This document shows positions 1-39,885 of a stretch of DNA of 64,000 nucleotides, piece after piece. The translations under genes and the position numbers were made by a program. Positions within the stretch are counted from its first letter, which is position 1; every line of letters starts with the position of its first letter. The DNA lies in NCBI RefSeq assembly GCF_001625305.1, contig NW_017803898.1, forward strand, positions 1,067,118-1,131,117, given 5' to 3'. Source of the DNA: Branchiostoma belcheri (taxonomy: Eukaryota; Chordata; Leptocardii; Amphioxiformes; Branchiostomatidae). The notes under the pieces were generated by a model, which was given only the letters and a program-made list of their open reading frames with translations, made no database searches and had not been told where the DNA came from.

Positions 1-1129
1 ATGTGTATGTACATATGTACTGTGGATCAATTCATGGAAGCATACAGGGACCACGTTACACAAAATTTCCAGTCGAAAAAGAACAAGTAATTATACAGCT
101 ACAGAAACAGCGACAGTTTGGGACAAAACTAGTACAAACACGGTAGTAAGTAAGTACACGAGGGATGCCTTTCCCAAAAGGGGTCCAAAACTTACAGGGT
201 TTCTTGATTTTTAACAGATTTTGGGAAAACACATGCAGCATGACAATACACAGTGATCTAACCAAACGGCCCGTACAATACTAGTGGTAGATCGACTTGT
301 TGTTTCTAGACTGCTCCTTTAGTTCACACTCATGTTTTTTTTAGTTTTGGAAGACCAGGACACAAAAAGAAGTGTCGGGAAAGAATCATTCTTTAACGTT
401 TCGCTGGAGACAGTCAACTTTTGGCACAGATGTTTCTTTCGGTTTGACGTGAGCACTCGAGAAAGAATAAACCACAAGAAAAGCTCACTTTTAAGAAACA
501 GAATTTTGGACTTGGTTTAGTCGACAAACCACTGCTTAATGTCTGCTGCATATGCTTTCCCAGAATTCCCTGTGTTCCCATGGCCCTCTGGGAAGGCAAA
601 TCCTGTAGCAAAGGAACGTTTTGTTTCACACAGATTAAAACTTGCCCTGCTTCTTTCTCTCCTTAAAGCTGACGCTTTTTTTCTTAAGTATTCAGACGTG
701 TTTAAACTGCTTTCCTTGCCGTTTCTGCTGCTGCTGCACTGACTTGACAGTTCTGTCAAAAAAACTAGCATCATCCAACCTTCTGCTGCCTCAACTACTG
801 ATTTCTAACGACATTACGGAGCCGTGCTTCTGTGCACACCTCGAGAGCTTCTTCCAGGTTTCCCGTGTAGAAACCTTAAAAGTACAACTTTTACGTCCTC
901 CACTTCAGCGCTACATGTAGGAAAAACCTTTCCAAAGAAAGAGACAACCCTGCTCAAGAGATTTCAGTCGATGGAAGTTGTTGGAACTAAAACCTTTTGT
1001 TGCCATGTCGCCCACACAACATTATTCGGTCATGTTGTTTGTGCTAAACATGTTTGGGGTGTTTGGAAACGTTGTTGTGTTGTGTTTAGTGACTTCAGGG
1101 CCGTGTTGTTTATTTGTTTATGTTGTTGT
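1..1129 (-). other. 3' flank / probable 3' UTR of the Pumilio gene
   Basis: This stretch lies directly downstream of the Pumilio stop codon (TAA complement at 1130-1132). No other coding region is convincing here. On the minus strand the only AATAAA match (1109-1114) is about 15 nt after the stop, too close to serve, so the true poly(A) site is probably outside the window. One TGTACATA, matching the Pumilio response element TGTANATA, lies at 6-13 on the minus strand. Pumilio mRNAs often carry such sites, but a single match proves little. Confidence 0.45.
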
Positions 1130-28785
<27,656 letters not shown>

Positions 28786-31210
28786 TCCACGCTATCTAAC
28801 GGAGAGAAAAAGGAGACAACTTTCAGCTCGCAAAGCGAGTCGACGAGGAGGCCATTCTTTGAAAAAATAAATATGCATTACTCGACAACAACTACGAGCT
28901 TCTCTCCTAAACAAGGCCACGTTACTCGTAACACATACAACGTTACTACACAATATACACATCAGAGTGTAGCTTAGATATTCATATTTGACAATATCTA
29001 GATGTTTTTTGTTATTGTTTTGTTTACGTACCGTGATGGCACAGGATGGCAGCCTCTCTTCGTTCCTTCTTTAGTTCATCGCGTCGGACATCTTGCTAGC
29101 GCAGGGCATTGTGGGTGCCATGTGCCGAGCGCCTGTGGGTATGACGTCATCCCCAGGGATTTGATGAACAAAGCCATGTCTGGATTTTGTAGCTTGTAAA
29201 AAAACAATTTCTGCCTTTAATTTGGGAATCATACCTTGAAAAAAAATGCAAAATAAAGCTTACATCACCATTACCTATTACTAAGAAGTATTCTGACAAT
29301 GGATTCTTACAATATCTTTTAACGGAAAGGGGGATATCAACAACAAAATACTAGTACTACACATGTAAGATGTAACTGTTACATAAAATTGCCAATATTC
29401 ATCCATTTTGCGATGTTTCAGTTTATAACTGATTATCTTGAGAGAATGTTTAGTGAATGAGAGAGTTGTTTCCTGCAGTAGTTGCTCATGTCTTCTCTCC
29501 AAGCAGAGGTTTAGGCGTACGTATTTTCCACGTGTTTTTAGGCATTTTATTGGGCTTTCTTTCTGTCCTGGTATCTTTTCTTGCGCCAGGCAAAATATTA
29601 GATATTGCCTGGATACTAACTGGCCAGTTTGGTACTGCATTGCATGCAGCTACCAAAAAGTCTCGGCTTGGACATCACATGGAGTTAAAAAAACTCTTTT
29701 TAAGCATCCTTGGAGATCATGAGCCCAGGTCCATAAGAAATGTTTTCCGTTGCCCGTACGCCGGTTTACTAGCGCATAACGTTATGTATAATACATGTAT
29801 AACGATGTTTGTTTGGTATGATGGCAGCCGGTCTCAACTGGTTGACGTCGGAACGCGGCGGGGAACAGGAGCGTTTGTTGTTGTACCAACCAATATTTAA
29901 TATTTTCCGGCTCTTTTCTCTTTCAACTTCTCCATTATTGCTTTTAAAGTTTGGCAAAGCCCATATTGATCCAACTATCATTTTTTTAATATCATAGCTT
30001 GTGCAGCTAGCTGATTTTCATTTCCTACTAATCCTAGTTTGTTGAAATCAGAAATTCAATTAACCCATTTACTTTTGGTCTTTTGTAGCCGGCGGTTTCT
30101 GTATCTGTATCTATATAGCCGGTATAGCCGCCTTTCGGCGTAACACACCAGCTTCGCAGGCACGCGGCGCGGCGGCAGCTGGCTACATTACACCGATCGA
30201 CTTGTTACGGCGGTTGGCCGAAGTTCACGGAATTAGACAAAAGCAAGTCAAGTGCAGATATTTTCGTTTCTTTCTGCTGGTCACAGGCTAGCAAGAATTT
30301 TCATTCATCGATGGTACGATTCCAGCAACGCAAAATTTTTATGCGAATATTAAGTGCATGTACGATTCTTTCGGAACCTGCGACCTATGCTCGCCCAGGC
30401 ATTGTAGGAACGCAGACATAATCAAAAGTTTGTGCAACAAATTTGGGGACGGAAATAGTTCAGATGCCACGCAAGCAGGCCCGCGTTTTCATAAGCCAAG
30501 TTCAGAGTTATGCACTGAAGAAGCGCAAGTGCAAGAAAACTGCAAATAAATTATTTTTCTCACAGATAGGGCTTTGAAAAACTGCTGCAACGACATACTA
30601 GTATTGTTGCTTTACAAAAAAACTTAGTGTTTGTTGGAAAAGTGGTTCCTAGCGTCAAAGATATGCACTGGAGTTAAGAACAACAGTAGCTAATCAATTT
30701 TATACAGTTTGCTTTTGCGGTATATGAAGGTAAGTTAGTGATATTGATGCGTAACTAATTGATTAGATGCCCCAATACATGTTGTTGTTGTTTTTGTAAA
30801 TTTTTATACAGAAAAATTTTCGTTGATTATCATTAAGAAAGGTTCAGTCAAAGATCGCCAGAACATGATTACCGATTGCACAACTTGCATTCTCAGTAAA
30901 TTGTAAACAGCTTTCCTCTGATACAGTACAAGTGCGTGAGACCTTTAGCGATTGTTCATATTATTGCAGGCCATCACAGCGGATACCTGCAGTACTAAAC
31001 ATGTTCGCTACGCGCGCTTCTGAGACTCTCGCCAATTCCCGCGAGACCCGGATATGCAAATGAGTTGTTTGGGCGTATCGCCATGACAGCAGCCGACGCC
31101 AAGCACAAATAAAACATACACGTTTACTTGTGTTTCCATTCATTTCCAAGGATCTCTCTTGCCCGGACCTCCTGTTTTTGTACCCAAGGAACCTAGAAAC
31201 ACATTTGAGG
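28786..31210. promoter_or_regulatory. Intergenic region between divergent PUM and EFHC1 genes
   Basis: No coding region is supported. It should contain both promoters and 5' UTRs. Near 29085-29095 the complement reads GCAAGATGTCC, weakly like a YY1 site. Repeats: a TIR-element arm at about 29494-29590 (CTCTCCAAGCAGAGG family) and the dispersed repeat at 30094-30190. An antisense open frame at 30961-31446 overlaps EFHC1 exon 1 and is not credible as a gene. Confidence 0.5.
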
Positions 31211-34200
31211 ATGGCTTCTCTGCCTTTTTTGCCGGGAAATAGCTTCACCGATCCTACGGTAAGTGTTTTTAAAACCCGCTGAGCGATTCGAACCACGGAA
31301 TTTTTCATCTGTTCTCCAAGTTTGTATCTAAGGACCTTTTGAGAGATTTTTAAGTGCAGCTTAGCAGCTTGCAGCTGGTTTCTTGGAGCAACTGAACTCG
31401 ATATTTTCGTTACCAAGGACATAATCTTGCCCTTGAATAGAAACATATTTTCCCATTTTAATGCGGTTTTAGCAATTTTTGGACAAGATTTCCAACCGAT
31501 TTCTGTGGAAATGTGGGAGGGGAGTTACTAGGTCGTATCCTTAGTGCTTGCAAATTATTATAAATAGTAACCATAACAGGTGTCAAAATGGACCATATTC
31601 ATAAAGTCATCAAAAATGATCACACACGAGCATTGTGTTCCTTCTGTTGATTGTCTTCTTAGCAACAATCTCAAAGAAAGTCAATGTTAGAAACATTTTT
31701 TTTATTCCTACTGAAAAAGTGTTGTACGGCTCAATCTTAACCCCAAAAATTAGATAGCCTAACATAATTTCCAGCTTCCACTACAAAATCAGCAAGAAAA
31801 CCCTTGGAAAAACCTCTGTATTCCCAAACACTTTTCCAGACATAAAATGTCAGATTAAACTTTATTTCATAACATTTTGTATGGTACAATCCTACATTGC
31901 CTCACGTAAAATGTTATACAGTTGTGTATTAAACTATATTTTATGTTTTAAGATTTGTACATACATACTAATGATACAAGTTTTCCTTTATTTCCAGAAA
32001 ACAAAGTTCCACCTGTGCCACTCCCTGAACTACAAAAATGGCTACTCCGTCCCGGCCGCGTACCCAACTGTCGGAATCGGAGGAGAAAGGCTCAAGGTCA
32101 ACCAGCTTTCGGAAGGCGAACTTGACAAACTGGCCAATCAGAAGCCTACGCTGACCTACGGACAAGCAAGGCCGCAACCGCCAGAGGACTTCATCCCTGC
32201 ACACAAGGCTTTCGACAAAAAGGTAAAATTTACATTTCTGTATCTGTATCTTTTATGGGTATAGCTGGTATAACTGCCCTTTGGCATAACACACCAGCTT
32301 CACAGGCATGCTACATCACACCAAACGACTTGTTACACCTAACCCTTGAACATCTAACACTAAACATTGTTAAAGTTATCTAATGATAATGCCCCTACTG
32401 TACTTGGTGACAGCGAGTTCCACTTTGCGATATTTCATGGCATTGAATTACATCTACAGTAGTTCTGTATTTGTATCTGTATTAGTATAGCCGGTAGTTG
32501 CACCATGTAAAGTATTTTTTTTAAATATATTTTTGTTGTATGTAGTCTTTTTTGGCTGTTTTATATCGTGGCTGGTTGTTTTTACCAGTCAGTTATGGAA
32601 ATGATAGGGGGAATATTAGATCCTTACACTAGTATCCAACCTTTTACAATACGAGAGTGCAGATGTTTTGAGCAGTGTATTCAGGTTCGCTGAACCATGG
32701 AAACATCTAGTGGTTACCAAGGGCACTTCAGGAGGGTACTCTCAAATTGCGCGGTCATGGGTTCCAATCCCAGCCTGGCCACTAGAGCTTGAAACCCAGT
32801 GAACTTTGCCTGTTTTCTAGTATTTGGGTGGTTGTACATGTATATAGAAACTACTTCCAGTCTAAGACTGTACATGTACTTGAGAAGTATAGAAGTAACT
32901 TACAGTATTCTTACATAAATGTTCTTGCCTGTCCCTGTCCAAGGTACTGATGTACAAACTGCATTACAATGTAGACAAACAAATACAGTCACTAAAAACA
33001 AAACCTCTGAACACAGATAAACTAATACATGTATACATTTGGTGGGGTCGTGTGGCATAACAGCAGAGTGTTCGGCTTGGAACCAAGAGGTCCTGGGTTC
33101 AAGCCCTTCCATGTCACCGATCTTTTGCCCTTGGGAAAGGCTTTCCTGGATGGAGACCTGGTGATCCCCATCTCGTATTAGCAACAAAAAGGCAGCAGAA
33201 TCTTCAGTTAGTTGACGGCGGCTGCCTCAAAATGAAAGAAGTAGTTCTCCCCTATAACATTTCCGTGTGTCCCTGTCCTAGGTACTGATGTTCAAGGTGT
33301 ACTACAAGCAAACAAACAAACACAGTCACTAAAAACAAAACATCTGAACACAGATAAACCAAGAAGTTCAAAAAGAATTCAAACCAGATTCTTGGATAAA
33401 CTGATACATGTAGTTCTTCCCTATAATGATCCTGTGTGTCCCTGTCCTAGGTACTGATGTTCAAGGCGTACTACAAGCAGACCGTGCACGAGTCCCCAAA
33501 CGAGCATTACCGGATCCGACCGGTTAACATCTACTACTACCTGGAGGATGACAGCATTTCAGTGGTCGAACCGGTCGTGGAGAACTCTGGGATGCCTCAG
33601 GGTAAGCTGATCAAGCGTCAGCGTCTGCCGAAGGACGACCAGGGGAACCACTGGCACTGGAAGGACCTCAACATGAGCATGAACGTCACTTTCTACGGGA
33701 AGGTGGGAATGTTTTAGCTGATGTATTCATCGTTGTGATAAGCTTTTGTGCTGTACTTTATCGATAATTATGCTAATTTTATCTATTTGTAATAATGGGT
33801 GGTTTGTTGTAAATATTCCATGCACTTCACTATGACATGCCAGTCAATATTCAACTAGAAAGGTAACATTTGCATAAAAGCAAATGCATAATGTTCACCT
33901 TCGCATGTGGTCTGCATCATAATTGTTACTCAAAGACATTCATATATATGGTCAGACAGGAGTCTAAATCCCTCCAGCTATAAAACTACAACATGATGTA
34001 ACCCAACACCAGTTGCCATGGTGACCAACAGTCTGGTTCATGTCATTGACCTTCTTTGTCTGAATCTTTAGGTGTTCCACATTGTGGACTGTGACAAGTT
34101 CACGCAGGACTACCTGGAGAGTGAGGGGATCGAGCTGAACGGCCCGTCTGCCATGCCGGCCGACCCGTACAACTACCAGCGCGTGGAGTCTGCTCGTCTG

Positions 34201-37200
34201 CAGATGTTCAAGACACCGTCCGACTTCGACAAGCTGAAGCAGTTCCTCACCATGGACAGGAAGGTGGGTGGAAGCTGTCAATCATGTAAAATGCAGTGTC
34301 ATGTGATTGGACAACTCAAATTATAATATAGTATAAATGTTATGTCTCCAGGAAGGAATTCAGTAAATTCATAAAAACTTTTGTAGCAACTTCTTACAGT
34401 GTTGCTTTCACCATCTAAAGAGATTTTCAAAAAATTGTGTTTTCTAGTTCCAATAATTCCGGTATTGTTTCTTTTGAGAACTGCATGAGCTTTGAATGGC
34501 TTCAAGTTAAAAGCAATAATGAGTAAGTTAAAAAACATTCATTTGATGGAAATTTATTTTAACTTTTGATACTGTATCTTTTGTTTAATAGGTTTTGATA
34601 CCTTGTACGACTAGTAAATAATACAGTGAACCCAGGTTTTGCATTTCTACTGTGTGTGAGACAATCAGATGTTGAAATGGCACCTACAAATCCATGAACA
34701 AGACACAGTGAGTAACCATAAGTCATTACATTGTATTCCCCAGGTGTTGCGTTTCTACTGCGTGTGGGACGACCGTGACCAGATGTTCGGTGAGATGCGC
34801 CCGTTCGTGCTGCACTACTACCTGGTGGATGACACCGTGGAGGTGCGCGAGGTCCGCACACCAAACTCAGGCCGCGACCCCTTCCCTGTCCTCATCGGCC
34901 GTCACAAGCTGCCCAAGAACAGGGACAATGTGGAATGTGAGTTCTTTTTCTCAAGGTCGTACATATGGCTCAAGGTCATTCATAATGGTAAATCCTTGTA
35001 TTCTGCATGAATGATTTCATCAGGTTGGTGAATGATTGACTAAAAAAATGAGAAAAATTATAGTGAATGATTGAATTTCCTTCCCCCTTGCAGCTTTGTT
35101 GTAAACTGCAGAATACAAGAATAGCACAGTTCTTTATTCACAACCAGTTGTTTAACAATCGTATAACAACCAGTCATTGAAACATTGGCTGGCTCTTGTT
35201 AAACAAGAACTTTGCAATTCTTACATTCTGCAGTTTACAACAAAGCTGCAAGGGGGCTGGGAAATCAGTCCCATTTTTTTAGGTCTAGGCGTCACTCTAC
35301 AATTAAGGATGTTGAAATTATTCAATTGTTGTGACAAATTGTCAGGAAAAGACTAAAAAGACTTGTTTTTGCCATTTTTAGCGTCTTTCCCGGCTGTCGT
35401 CATGGAGCTTTCGGAGCATGAGATCAAGGACTGGTTCAAGCCAGCTGACCTGGACATCGGGAAGACCGTGTACGTCTACGGTCGCCGATTCCTGCTTTAC
35501 GACTGCGATGACTTCACGCGGGCGTACTATGCCCACAGGCTGGGCCGCGGCGCCATGGGCTCTGTGGACGTCAACCAGGCGCACCCCAACCTGCCCAAAA
35601 TGGTGGGTGGAGCCATTTTTCTTTCGTTGTTCTTTATTTCAGGTAAAACAAGTACCCACAAAAAATGTTGGGTGGAGCCATTTTATGGAGCAAAACTTTC
35701 AATATATCATCCATACAACATTGTAGGTAATGTTAGCTCAATTGTAGGTAAAGTTAACTTAAATTTACAGGTTCTTGTAACAATGATGAATATTCCCCAA
35801 TCATAAAATGTCACTGCACTTTGTGACTTTGTTAGCACTTAATAGGGCACTCCATGCTGTATATTACAGTAACTGTAACCTAAGCCTTCTAAGGTCACTA
35901 GCTATTTGGCACCAAATTTGCAATTAGTTATGGTGTTAGGATCCAGAGAGAAGGTTATATTAATATGAAATTCATTTCTTTCTATATTGCCTCCTTTGTT
36001 AATTGGCAGACCATTGTTATTATAAGTTATTTTTCAAAGAGACAGAGTCAAGATTAACCTATTAATGTTTCTAACTTTGTTGTTCACAGGAAATCCCCCC
36101 GTACAATGGTTTCGGCTCCATGGAGGACTCCATGCAGAACTGCCTGTCCCTGATCCCACAGCCTCCCAAGAAGGACTACATCAAGATGATGGAAAACGAC
36201 CACAAAATCCTCAGATTCGAGGCAACCATGGTGAGTAATAACTTAAGAAAGTAACAAATCCTCTTTTGGTGTCTGTTGCACACTTTTTAAAGTGATATTA
36301 TGTACATGTAAGCTTTGTCACTATCACTTAACACATTTTCTTGAGGAAAAATCATTTATATGTACAGTTTTGGCACAAAAATCTTACATTATCAAACCCC
36401 TTAGACATAGTTTCAGACATAGCTATAGCTCTAGATAACTACCTTTTATCATGCAGATTTTAGTTATTTTATACTACATTTCATTGTTCTTTTATGTTTG
36501 TAATCTGCAATTAGCCCCCCGGGCATGAATTTGCAATAAACTTCTATTATTAATTAATTACAATATATTAATAATCATATTAATAATTTCTTGCAGGACT
36601 CGGTCCATCCTGAGGATAACAACCGGCGTTTCATCATCTCGTACCGCCTGTCAGACGACATGATCTCCATCTACGAACCACCTGTCCGCAACTCCGGAAT
36701 CATCGGAGGAAAGTTCCTGGAGGCAACCCGCATCACCAAACCCGACTCGGACCCAGAAAACCCTGAGTTCTACTCCCCGGCCGACTTCGCTATCGGGAAT
36801 ATCATCGTGGTGTTCAAGCACAGGTGAGGGGTGGTCTCAAAAGTGCTGTGTGATTTGTATCAGAAATCATTACTGTAATATTCAAGCACAGGTAAGGGGT
36901 GGTCTCAAACGTGCTGTCTGGTTTGTCCTGTGCACTATTTTATTCTAGCGGAGATTTAGTGATGGGTTAGTGATGTCCTTGGTGCTGAAATCGAGGCACA
37001 ACACATTTCTTACATTTTTAACTCATCTTACATCAGAACACTGATGTGGATGAGTTTGAGCTCCTATAGGTAGTTCTGGGGATGGTTCTTTTGAGTCAGA
37101 GGTGTATGGCCACAAGCTTTCATAGAGGAGGCCCAATCAGCCCCTAACCTGTGCATCAAGAGATTGTGTATCACACAGTGAATGAAAGCACTTACTTAAA

Positions 37201-37350
37201 TTGTAATGATCTTAACTGTAAATTTATTACTACTTAAGTTAGACTGACACATCTGTAAAATTGCCTCACAATTCAGCCCATTATGGCTGCCAGGAGGCAT
37301 CTATGTCACATCTTAAGGTCTAATAAACCAGTCTACTACTACTACCGGTG

Positions 37351-37383
<33 letters not shown>

Positions 37384-39358
37384 AAGTTTGCATGTTTTCC
37401 CTCCCAGGTTCCAGATCACAGATGCAGATGAGTACGTTCTGCGGTACATGGAGGCTCACGCCGACACGTTCCCTCCCCAGAGCCAGGCCCTGCAGTCCTT
37501 CCGCGCCCGCCACGGACCCCACACGGACGACGTCGTCAAGAACACGCCTGTCACGGTCCAGAGAACGTAAGGACGGATGTTTTATCATTGTATCAAAATA
37601 CACAAACCCAGTAGCTTATATAATATATAGTCTCCTTAGAATAATTCTCAGAAGAATAAAATCTGAATCAGATGTATTTTATTTGCTGATTCCTTAACTC
37701 AAATCTTCCCTTTCAAACATCACACATAGTAGCCTGGTATCCAGTCTGATCATGATTGGGGGTATTGGGGTGTTCAGGCAGGTTGTGTCTTGGGGGGCTC
37801 TGATAGCTTCCCCCTCCCAGTGCAACAGACCGTCCCGGTAGGAGAGTTACGCTAATAAGAGACAGTATGCTTGGGGATTTGGTTTCCCTCCAACACGATT
37901 TGTGGAGGGCTAATCAATCTCTCGTGAAATACACACCGGGAAGCTTATGTGAGGCGGGCGGGACAGAGCTCTTTTGGCCCCGACCACGATCAGACTGGAT
38001 ACCAGGCTACACACATAGCTTACCTGTAGTACATTTGACTCTACTGAGTGTACAGAAAGCATGACGTTGCCTTTTTCATCAGCCTTACTGTATTTTGGAC
38101 ACAAAATGTCAATTACCTTTATCAAATCAATTGGGTTATACAACAGGCAATCTACCACTTTAAGAAAGTAACAGATCCTTTTATGGTGTCTGTTGCACAC
38201 TTTTTAGAGCGATATTATGTTCCTCAATTCACAAATGTGAATGAAAACTAACCGCTATGTCCTGTTTTACGCAGGGGAGGAGACCTGGGTGACCTGGTAC
38301 AGGAGGTCCGCCTGCAGCTGCAGAAGGATAACTACATGAACCACAGCTCCCTGCGTGAGGCGTTCCTCTGGTACGACAAGGATCGCTCCGGCAAGATAGA
38401 CAAGAGCGAAGTCCGCAACCTCTGCCGGCGCTGCAACCTTCCTGTCGATGATGATCTACTCGATGCAGTAAGTGTCATGTTCTACTTTCTATTGTCCTTT
38501 TTATACATTAATTAGGCCACACTGTCTTTATTTTATGGATGACATCCTCTGAAGGCCCTCAAACTAGTGCGCGCCGGCAAATTCCGGCCCAAAATAAAAA
38601 TGCTACCAAACCACAGGAATACAAAGCTGGTATTGTGAATTTGTGGCAGTACTTAGTGACGTATACGACAAGCCGGCACATGCTGGCTTTTTGCGGAATT
38701 TATGAATCGGCACTGTACACATTTACTGAGTTCTTGAGTCATGGAGCTTCGGTACCCTGGGTGCCCGGCTCCATATTGTCGTTAACTACCGTGGACTACC
38801 CAGGCCTAGAGCCAGGCCAGAGCCTCGGAGGACGTGATCTTTTTTTGAGAACAAGCGAAAATCAATGCGCGCGTAGATGTCATCCATAAAATCAAAATGG
38901 TGCGGCCTTATAAGCACTTTTCCAAAATCATGTCCAGTTGCTTGAGTAACTGTTTTTTGGCATACCGGTATCTTATTACCTGGATGTCTAACCTTCACCG
39001 ACGGATCAGCACTTTGTATAGTGATTTATGAAATTGAATTCCGGTTTGGAAAAAGTCTTTTTTGGGCGCACTGTTTTTATTTGGCCACATTTTGGTTGGC
39101 AAATTTATCTGCTGCACTTTTGTCCCTATTTGTCCAAACGGTTTCTTCATTCAAATTTGCCGTCGACATTGGCCCCTAATTTGCACTTTTGTTTTATAAT
39201 TGCAGACATGTTTGTCCAATGCATATTTCTCATATTGATATTGAAAGAATATTAAAATCTTCCTCTTTTTTCCTTCACAGCTGATTGCAGAGTGTGACCA
39301 CAACAAAGACGGACAGATCGACTACTTCGAGTTCATCAAGTTCTTAAACTGGTCTTAA
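31211..39358 (+). CDS. EFHC1: EF-hand domain-containing protein 1-like (myoclonin-1 family), complete
   Basis: Axonemal protein; EFHC1/Rib72 proteins are microtubule inner proteins of ciliary doublets. Exons: 31211-31258, 31998-32222, 33451-33702, 34072-34263, 34744-34936, 35382-35602, 36090-36230, 36597-36823, 37408-37566, 38275-38467, 39281-39358. All are GT-AG and phase-matched, giving 642 aa (human EFHC1 is 640). Start [12 protein letters not shown] matches the family N-terminus and has a good initiation context (GAGGATGG). Three DM10 domains begin near residue 92 (VLMFKAYYK), 240 ([10 protein letters not shown]) and 413 (ILRFEATMD), each with a YYLVDD/YYLEDD/YRLSDD strand and an NSG loop. 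The C-terminus has two canonical EF-hand loops, [12 protein letters not shown] (587-598) and [12 protein letters not shown] (623-634). Conserved GIGGERL and LTYGQ favour EFHC1 over EFHC2. Confidence 0.95.
32235..32420 (+). repeat. Dispersed repeat family (AACACACCAGCTTC core), EFHC1 intron 2
   Basis: Same family as 13194-13335, including CTAACCCTTGAACATCTAAC and the final GAGTTCCACT. Immediately downstream of the exon 2 donor. Confidence 0.6.
32930..33310 (+). repeat. Copies of EFHC1 exon 3 5' end plus acceptor
   Basis: The true exon 3 starts at 33451 after CCCTGTCCTAG. Copies of the acceptor and the first 20-40 exon nt occur at 33282 (well conserved) and 32944 (diverged). Both are followed by AAACAAATACAGTCACTAAA-like intron. 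AG is present in both copies, so both are potential decoy acceptors. Confidence 0.8.
33044..33185 (+). mobile_element. tRNA-derived SINE
   Basis: The head resembles a tRNA: an A-box-like GGCATAACAGCAGAGTG, an anticodon-arm-like CTTGGAACCAAG, and a B box GGTTCAAGCCC. A non-tRNA body with CCCTTGGGAAAGGCTTTCC follows, a block also found in other SINE copies here (42110, 53310, 58800). Confidence 0.7.
33850..34055 (+). repeat. Dispersed repeat with octamer-like and RFX X-box-like motifs, EFHC1 intron 3
   Basis: Starts GGTAACATTTGCAT and ends with GTTGCCATGGTGAC, a good match to the RFX X-box palindrome. Related copies lie at 3110-3290 (GTTACCATGGTGAC), 42660-42865 (same motif) and, inverted and partial, 51895-52170. 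About 200 nt each. Confidence 0.65.
35083..35256. mobile_element. Hairpin MITE in EFHC1 intron 5
   Basis: About 50-nt arms, CCCCTTGCAGCTTTGTTGTA and its complement, are separated by about 75 nt. No coding capacity. Confidence 0.7.
36505..36550 (+). mobile_element. LINE 3'-end stub in EFHC1 intron 7
   Basis: CTGCAATTAGCCCCCCGGGC followed by GAATTTGCAATAAAC matches the 3' tail of the LINE fragment at 52340-52765. Severely 5' truncated. Confidence 0.5.
36878..37030 (+). repeat. Copy of EFHC1 exon 8 end plus donor, then a dispersed repeat
   Basis: The segment TATTCAAGCACAGGTAAGG at 36877-36895 and the following GGGTGGTCTCAAA repeat the true exon 8 end and donor at 36813-36842. Next to it, 36925-37030 matches 41138-41285 (CTTGGTGCTGAAATC core), a dispersed repeat of unknown class. 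Confidence 0.75.
37337..37382. repeat. (ACT)n microsatellite
   Basis: About fifteen ACT/CTA triplets with one interruption, in EFHC1 intron 8 just before the exon 9 acceptor tract. Confidence 0.9.
37730..38009. mobile_element. TIR transposon with 9-bp target duplication, EFHC1 intron 9
   Basis: Identical 22-nt terminal inverted repeats begin TAGCCTGGTATCCAGTCTG, flanked by the 9-bp direct repeat CACACATAG (37721-37729 and 38010-38018). It shares the TAGCCTGG terminus and the 9-bp duplication with the element at 3815-4420 but has a different interior. Confidence 0.85.
38515..38907. mobile_element. PIF/Harbinger-like MITE, EFHC1 intron 10
   Basis: Terminal inverted repeats GGCCACACTGT and GGCCGCACCAT extend through a shared TTTATGGATGACATC block. 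They are flanked by TTA on both sides (38512-38514, 38908-38910). A 3-bp TWA duplication with GGC-starting ends is characteristic of PIF/Harbinger. No transposase. Confidence 0.7.
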
Positions 39359-39885
39359 AGAATAAAGAAACGTTTAGGAGTTAAGGTTTTAAAAATGGAC
39401 TCAGAATCACTGTACAGTTATTTCACTTGCACAACTTAACAGCATTATAAGTCTTGTCATTTCAGTGAAGAAAAAAAGCATGAATTCTATGCAAATGTTA
39501 ACATAATAAGAGAAAACTTCATGTTCTAAAGTGCCTTACAATATGCAGGTGACAAGTGATATATATATATGCAGTATTGTTATGTATATTTTGTATAAAT
39601 GGCCGATATGTTTATGTAAGCAAAAGCACAAGATATAGATGTGAAGTGCCTTATTGTCATACCTATATATATGTATGCCAAATGTAATACCATAGACTAT
39701 CACAGAATTCTTAGAACCACTATTGAGAAGAAAACTAATTCTCATTCATTGTTTTTGTTGAAAGTTGCAGGTTTTTGTGTCTTGTGCATCTGTTATTGAA
39801 TCCTGTTGTATATTATGAAAGGAGACTTGATGTTGTTTCTGTTTGAACTCTGTAGTTTTCACATCCTTCCCCAGGAAAATAAAGT
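39359..39885 (+). terminator. EFHC1 3' UTR with poly(A) signal
   Basis: An AT-rich, gene-free stretch after the stop. A canonical AATAAA lies at 39878-39883, about 520 nt downstream, followed by a GT-rich segment. An earlier AATAAA directly after the stop (39361) is too close. Confidence 0.6.

Noticed and set aside
29457-29900. 147-residue open frame between PUM and EFHC1
   Set aside because: Starts in a MITE arm, has no known motif and no splice or codon signal of a gene.
31073-31090. RFX X-box in the EFHC1 promoter (near TCGCCATGACAG)
   Set aside because: Only one half-site resembles the motif; spacing and the second half do not fit.
30961-31446. 161-residue antisense open frame overlapping EFHC1 exon 1
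   Set aside because: No recognisable domain, and it covers a real exon on the other strand.
33044-33120. Functional tRNA gene
   Set aside because: A and B boxes are present but the cloverleaf does not close and a SINE body follows; a tRNA-derived SINE.
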